Shown here in pieces: positions 59,474 to 64,000 of a stretch of DNA of 64,000 nucleotides. A program made the translations under genes and the position numbers. A model generated the notes under the pieces. That model was given only the letters and a program-made list of their open reading frames with translations. It was not told the origin of the DNA and did no database searches. Positions within the stretch are counted from its first letter, which is position 1. Each line of letters opens with the position of its first letter. Source of the stretch: Bryopsis sp. KO-2023 (taxonomy: Eukaryota; Chlorophyta; Ulvophyceae; Bryopsidales; Bryopsidaceae); NCBI GenBank assembly GCA_030272585.1, contig BSYQ01000001.1, positions 992,001 through 1,056,000 of the forward strand, written 5' to 3'.

Positions 59474-60409
59474 AGCTGTGGTGGATGGTTGGTGTGAGGT
59501 GTTTCCAGTGGTAAAGGGGGAAGGAGGGGGGGAGGGGGGCTCAATAAATAAGTGGTGGTGTCAAGTTTTGGTAGGATAATTGTATGGGATTGGGGGTTGA
59601 CCATTGGGGCGAGGCTCAGAACAGGTTGATCACGAGGACAACAGCACCTGTTTGCGAGGTTGTATCAGGGTCTCGAAATCACCTCAACACTCATGCCAAA
59701 GTGTTTCTGCTGCTGCAGAAAATTGCTTCTCAATCATGTTCATTCATTTATGACTACTGCTGACTAAAACCAGTCGAGTGTGAGATCAATCGGAGGGTTG
59801 AAAGCATGAGTAATTTTGAAGCCAAATCCAGGAACCACCATCCATTGACATTCCATGATGTGTATACCATCCAAAGACATAATGATGGTGGTTTGAGTCA
59901 AGAACAAAACTCCAATCCTGATTATGATCAGTCAGACACATGACTGACTATTGAATCAATAATGGATCCATCAATTGAAAAAACAACAGAATGTGCGCAC
60001 AGAGAGCAAAGAGGGCGAAAGGTCTTGACAGTGCCCCCCCTCATTATTCTCCTTTCTGAAAGAATAACAACAAAAGGTTGATAGATCCAAAATGTTTGCT
60101 GTGTGCGTCTTCCACGAGCAACAACTGTGGCAAAAATACGATGCCACAAGGGTGACAAGTGGGCAGGGTGGCAGCTTAGATTCTCCTGAAAAAAGCTAGG
60201 CAGCAAACCGCTGGCTACCGGTATGGCTATCGGCGTTGGGAGGGCTCGACTGGACGTCCCTAGATCCAGTGGTCTCATGGGCACCTTTTGGGAAGATGCT
60301 TTTTGCAGCCAGTGCTACCACATCTCCTCCATCTAATCTAACTTGCTCAAAATACATGCCCTACATACCCAGTGTTGAAATCTAAATCCAGTTCTGTTGT
60401 TAGCCATTT
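59474..60409. other. Intergenic region between converging genes
   Basis: No supportable gene. It should hold the 3' UTRs of the UPL7-like gene (+) and of the plastid-type gene (-). Confidence 0.45.
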
Positions 60410-61853
60410 CTAGAATGTGGCCTGCCGAAAAGTTTGATCGCTCATAATTAGGGGTCGACCATCACTCAGTGTTAAGGGCTTCAGATTTTTCTCCCAGGTT
60501 GCGCTTCCAAAGAGTGATTCCAGCACAGCATTGTCTGACATATCCACCTGAATAATCAACAAATCGTGCCAGTGAACCGACTTTCATTTCTGGAGTCCAT
60601 GCGAACTGGGTGTAAGAAAACGGCAAGAGTCTTGCGCAAAATGGCAAGAGGATCAACGTGCATAATAAACGGGAGGTATACCTGACTGTAGTCACTCTTC
60701 AATCCGTACACACGGCCTGTGGAATCTCGAAAATACACTTCTCCAGGCACTTTCGCGTTCAATCTGCTTTCCAAGACTCGACCCCCTTGGGACTTGACAA
60801 ACACATGCCCCATCGAATCTCGGGAGATGTTGTCCGGGAGGGACACTACAGCCATTCAAACACACCATGCATTATGGATTCTTCGAAGGAAAAATCAGAT
60901 ATTATAGTATATCTTGAGCAATCCACAACGCATTTAGAACACTGTGGCAAAGGGGTGGAAACTCAGAAACCCTTGCGACCTTTGGAATCTGTGGCATCTG
61001 TGTGGGTAAGAATAAACCAAGAAGTGACATACCTCTCCCTGGGATATCCACATCAACCAACAATCCCATGGAAGACGTCAGCACAACACTTGACAGCCCG
61101 ACAGCTATTCCAGCGATTGCTAGCTCAATTGATCCATCCTGGCAAGAAAAAAACACGAAAATCAATCCTTGACACTAGGGATTTTGAATCACCAGCGCCC
61201 AACACCATCTAGTTTCTTCAAGAAATTGGATAGGGTCAGAGAAGTCGGAACTTTGCCAGAAATGCTATTCAATGCTGTTGTTTAGGTTTAATATGTGTGA
61301 AGCAATGACCTCATAATATTTGTATACCATGGAGGAGGTGATTGCAACACTAGATCACCACTAGATCTGGTGGCAATTCACATTGTTGAACAGATGGTGA
61401 TGTCAAAAAAGACCCAAAGGATTCAGCAGCTGGGATGAAACGCCAGAATCTTGCATTATCCAATCGAGCAACTGCAGAGCAGCGAAGCGTGGAACAAAGG
61501 ATTCACAGCTTTTCGTTCTATCCCTCTGCAAGCATAGTGTCAAGACGGCTGCTTGTTCTACGTTGTGCCACAGTGCCAAGTTGAAAAGCGGTTTCACTAC
61601 TTGTGTCTTGTGGTGTTGTGCAATATGCTATGGTAAGCGACTCAATACGCACCCCTTTTCGGCGTTTCGAAAAGCTTGGAGGTGGTGGCGGGGGTGGGGG
61701 CGGAGGGGGTGGCCTTGATGAAGGGAGAGCACGTCCACGACTACTCAGACGCTGCTCTTTGCACGTAAAAACGCCAGGTCTGTCGGTGGACGTCGGCCGA
61801 CACGAAGAAGCACCACAACGCCGCAACGAAAGCGTTCCTTTCGGCCCAAGCAT
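60410..61853 (-). CDS. Unrecognised protein with plastid-type N-terminus and one membrane segment
   Basis: Four exons join in phase: 61853-61653, 61138-61033, 60845-60682 and 60547-60410, giving 202 residues (219 from the alternative ATG at 61904). The N-terminus is Ser/Arg-rich with few acidic residues (MLGPKGTLSLRRCGASSCRP), as in a chloroplast transit peptide, and contains a run of twelve prolines. A hydrophobic helix follows (IELAIAGIAVGLSSVVLTSS), then VDVDIPGRVSLPDNISRDS, VPGEVYFRDSTGRVYGLKSD and VLESLFGSATWEKNLKPLTL. I do not recognise the family. Consistent splice phase and the late conserved-looking blocks argue it is real. A role at the thylakoid or envelope membrane is inferred from the presumed targeting only. 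It is divergent from the next gene, with start codons about 230 bp apart. Confidence 0.6.
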
Positions 61854-62086
61854 GATAGGTTCTTTCGCCCCCAAGAAAGCTAACGACAGAAACTCCCGGA
61901 GCACACCTCAAAAACCTGTGACGTCCCATCATTCCGTCCGACTCAGGATTCAGATTGGTGTGATTGACATTGTCCAGTCGCATGTCCGAAGTCCCTTTTA
62001 ACACAGAACCTGGATCGATAGAGCAAGGGTTGAGCAGTGGTGGACGGTGAATTGGAATTCTGGAGGGTCCGTGAAGGAACACACCT

Positions 62087-63106
62087 GTGGTTGAAATGGA
62101 TTCACTCAGCAATGGTGCTCGTGGTGGTGTGTTGGGAGGACGGATCGCCGCCATCGCTGTGGCGATCCTCGTCTTGGCGGCGACGGTCGACGCTCGATTC
62201 TTGAGGGCCTTCCAAGTTCCAGAGAGTAGGGGTGTTCACAGCGACGGCGTTTTGAACTACCCGATCTCCAGGTGAGGGTCGGAAACTTCGACGCGTCGGC
62301 TCCGCCTTCAGGCCAAGGTTGGCAGGCCCCTGTGTCGTGCAATTGGAATTTCAACACCACCTGTTTGAGATCAGCGAATGGACTGCGCATTCTTAGAAAG
62401 TGGAACACTTGAGAGATTGTGAAATCAGACCCCGGCAGGCAAGGAATATCAACGTTGAGCTCTTCTTCGCTGCAGAGACATGGGTTACAATGGCGACTGG
62501 AACGTTTTACGGGAGGAGCACGGGCCCCAAGTAATTCCTGAGGATGGTTATCTGCGATACACCGAGGAAGATTCAACCGGGGACGATGGTTGGGTGTTCG
62601 TAGATCTTGACCCTATGCTGGACAGCAGCGGGTCTTCGCTAACGTTCAAGCTCCGCTTGAACTCCATGTCGGGAGAGGAGGTACAATTCACCGTCCTTGC
62701 CAATCTTGTTTTGCGGATCAGGGACGGAGGTAGCTACGCTGAATGGGCGAGATGGAATGGCCAAGGGTTTGAAAAACTCGCGGACAGTGGAATTCGACCA
62801 GGTGATCAATGGCATCAAATTCTGGTGCACATGTCGCCGAATGGGTTTACGTTAGCCGAAAACGGCGAGGACCTATTCCACTTGGAGAAGCAGCTCTACG
62901 GCGGGATCGACAACACTTTCCACATGAGCGTGGTGGCGGCGGGCACCAGCGTGTCGATGGATTTGTCGGACATCAGTGCTACTCCACCCGATTGGAAGAT
63001 GCGCTTGAGAGAGGGCCTTTTGGGAGGCCAGAACCCAGGGAGCAATCAGGGGTTCTTTGGGTGGGGAGGCCAGAACCCAGGAAGCAATCATGCATTCTTT
63101 GGGTGA
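62087..63106 (+). CDS. Unrecognised secreted-type protein, possible concanavalin-like beta-sandwich
   Basis: Two exons join in phase: 62087-62271 and 62476-63106, giving 271 residues (268 from ATG 62096). A hydrophobic stretch (RIAAIAVAILVLAATVDA) near residues 19-36 is a likely signal peptide. The body is strand-rich with spaced aromatic residues: DDGWVFVDLDPML, LTFKLRLNSMSGEEVQFTVL, YAEWARWNGQGFEKL, GDQWHQILVHMSPNGFTL and FHMSVVAAGTSVSMDL. This alternation recalls LamG/concanavalin-A-like jelly rolls, but no family is certain. The C-terminus ends in two copies of a 14-residue unit (GGQNPGSNQGFFGW, GGQNPGSNHAFFG), a recent 42-bp duplication at the DNA level. It could be a cell-wall or cell-surface binding protein (inference). 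Confidence 0.6.
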
Positions 63107-63865
63107 GACTATTTTTCGATCGAAAGATATCTTTCGCTTCGAATAAAGAAAACCGAAACATGTCAGCAATCCAGTGGTCCAGGGACCGTGCATGGTTTGC
63201 AGGATAGCTTGATAAACCCACATCCAAGGGATTGATGTGTGTTATTGAGCGAAAATTGGAAGCTTCTTTGATTGGCCTTTCTTGTATATTTAGCATTTGG
63301 TCACCAATAATGAAGAGTTTCTCAAATGTGGGATTTATGTTTTGTTTTTTTCCCCAAAAAATCTCTTCGGCTAAGGATTTCCGTCCGAAACAACACAGAG
63401 TCCTGATCGCTTGGAATTCTCATAAGTTCCAGTTGAGAGGACGTCAAAAAATAAAGGAGCAATATTTATTGCTTGCCTTTTTTTGCCTATCCCCTCTTGT
63501 TTTCGAGAGGTATTGACTGCATTGCATATGTTGGATAAGGAGTTCTAGACGACTCCTCTGAAATGATATCAGTGTTCAGTGGGACAAAAATAACCCCTCA
63601 ACAGGGGTGAGGATTTTCAATTATCTCACCATTGCTGTTAAGGTTTGTAAGAGCCCTCTGTTTTAACTTTTAAATATTTGATCAATGGTGCGGTGAGGCT
63701 GTGTTAGAATTTTGATGCAATATCCTCAATGTTCTGATATTCATCATTCATGTCTGGGATTCTCAACACTATCAAGCCAACATATCCATTAAATGCCATA
63801 TTTGGGCATGGAGTTCATGAGAGAATGAATGTCATTTCTATTAATAGAGAACAGAGCAATGCCCT

Positions 63866-63944
63866 GAGGAAAAAGAAGAAGAAGAAACCAGCCCATTCTT
63901 TAATGGAAAAAGAATGGGCTGGTTTCTTCTTCTTCTTTGTCCTC
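63866..63944. repeat. Near-perfect hairpin, 36-bp arms and 7-base loop
   Basis: Arms at 63866-63901 and 63909-63944 are reverse complements with one mismatch; the core is CCAGCCCATTCTTT with a GAAGAAGAAGAA run. A transcript would fold into a 36-bp stem with a 7-base loop, at the low end of small-RNA precursor size. Alternatively it is the ends of a tiny palindromic element. 63107-63865 shows no gene. Confidence 0.9.
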
Positions 63945-64000
63945 AACCCTTAAAGCACATGCATCAAACCACCACAGCAAATTATTTAAACAGAGTTTCT

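Noticed and set aside
61603-62001. 132-codon plus-strand frame with a poly-Gly run
   Set aside because: Antisense of the poly-Pro coding stretch of the minus-strand plastid-type gene.
1-64000. CRISPR arrays, prokaryotic operons, riboswitches
   Set aside because: No spaced direct repeats or bacterial gene layout; the window is an intron-rich eukaryotic nucleus.

Overview
This is nuclear DNA from an intron-rich eukaryote. Nearly every gene is split by short GT-AG introns of about 60-400 bp. The gene set is green-plant-like: a chloroplast protein of the Arabidopsis At5g03900 type, a RIK/KHDC4-type KH protein, a plant-type GH5 beta-mannanase, a UPL7-type HECT ligase, an ER Hsp70 ending in HDEL, and PRC-barrel and other proteins with transit-peptide-like N-termini. 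A TSNAXIP1-like protein, a family tied to motile cilia, points to an organism with flagellated cells. I infer a flagellate streptophyte-grade green alga. The species cannot be named from this window. Exon joins below were made by hand from splice motifs, reading phase and remembered family patterns; no alignment was run.

Layout. 0-4.3 kb is repeat-rich: a transposon-like inverted-repeat element at the left edge, a small His/Cys-rich gene (- strand), a non-autonomous hAT-type element with 8-bp target duplications nested in an older GC-rich inverted repeat, and a purine-rich tract. 4.9-6.7 kb is a broken or partial BTAF1/MOT1-like copy without its ATPase part. 9.0-14.4 kb holds an ER chaperone (HYOU1/Hsp70-17 type) behind a three-copy 72-bp repeat. 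15.0-17.0 kb is an intronless SLC35F6-like transporter gene. 18.6-21.2 kb is the KHDC4/RIK gene. 21.8-23.2 kb (-) is an unusual 2H-phosphoesterase/gamma-glutamylcyclotransferase/RGG fusion. 24.7-27.0 kb is a phosphoglycerate-mutase-like phosphatase. 28.9-32.5 kb is a membrane-anchored mannanase.

The right half continues with a PRC-barrel gene (33.7-35.4 kb, -), a large unrecognised gene (36.0-39.4 kb), a low-complexity gene-poor stretch (39.4-43.2 kb), the At5g03900-like plastid gene (43.2-46.0 kb, -), the TSNAXIP1-like gene (46.6-50.3 kb), dUTPase (50.7-51.5 kb, -), an acyl-CoA-binding/ankyrin protein (51.9-53.5 kb), UPL7-like E3 ligase (53.9-59.5 kb), an unrecognised plastid-type gene (60.4-61.9 kb, -), an unrecognised secreted-type gene (62.1-63.1 kb) and a near-perfect 36-bp hairpin near the right edge.

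The genes do not form a pathway. They are single housekeeping, plastid, ER, cell-wall and ciliary genes, as expected in a eukaryotic nucleus. Divergent neighbours with short shared promoters recur: 35.4/36.0, 46.0/46.6, 51.5/51.9 and 61.9/62.1 kb. The least familiar content is the His/Cys-rich gene, the 2H-GGCT-RGG fusion, the 801-residue gene, the 72-bp repeat array related to the arms around the hAT element, and the terminal hairpin.
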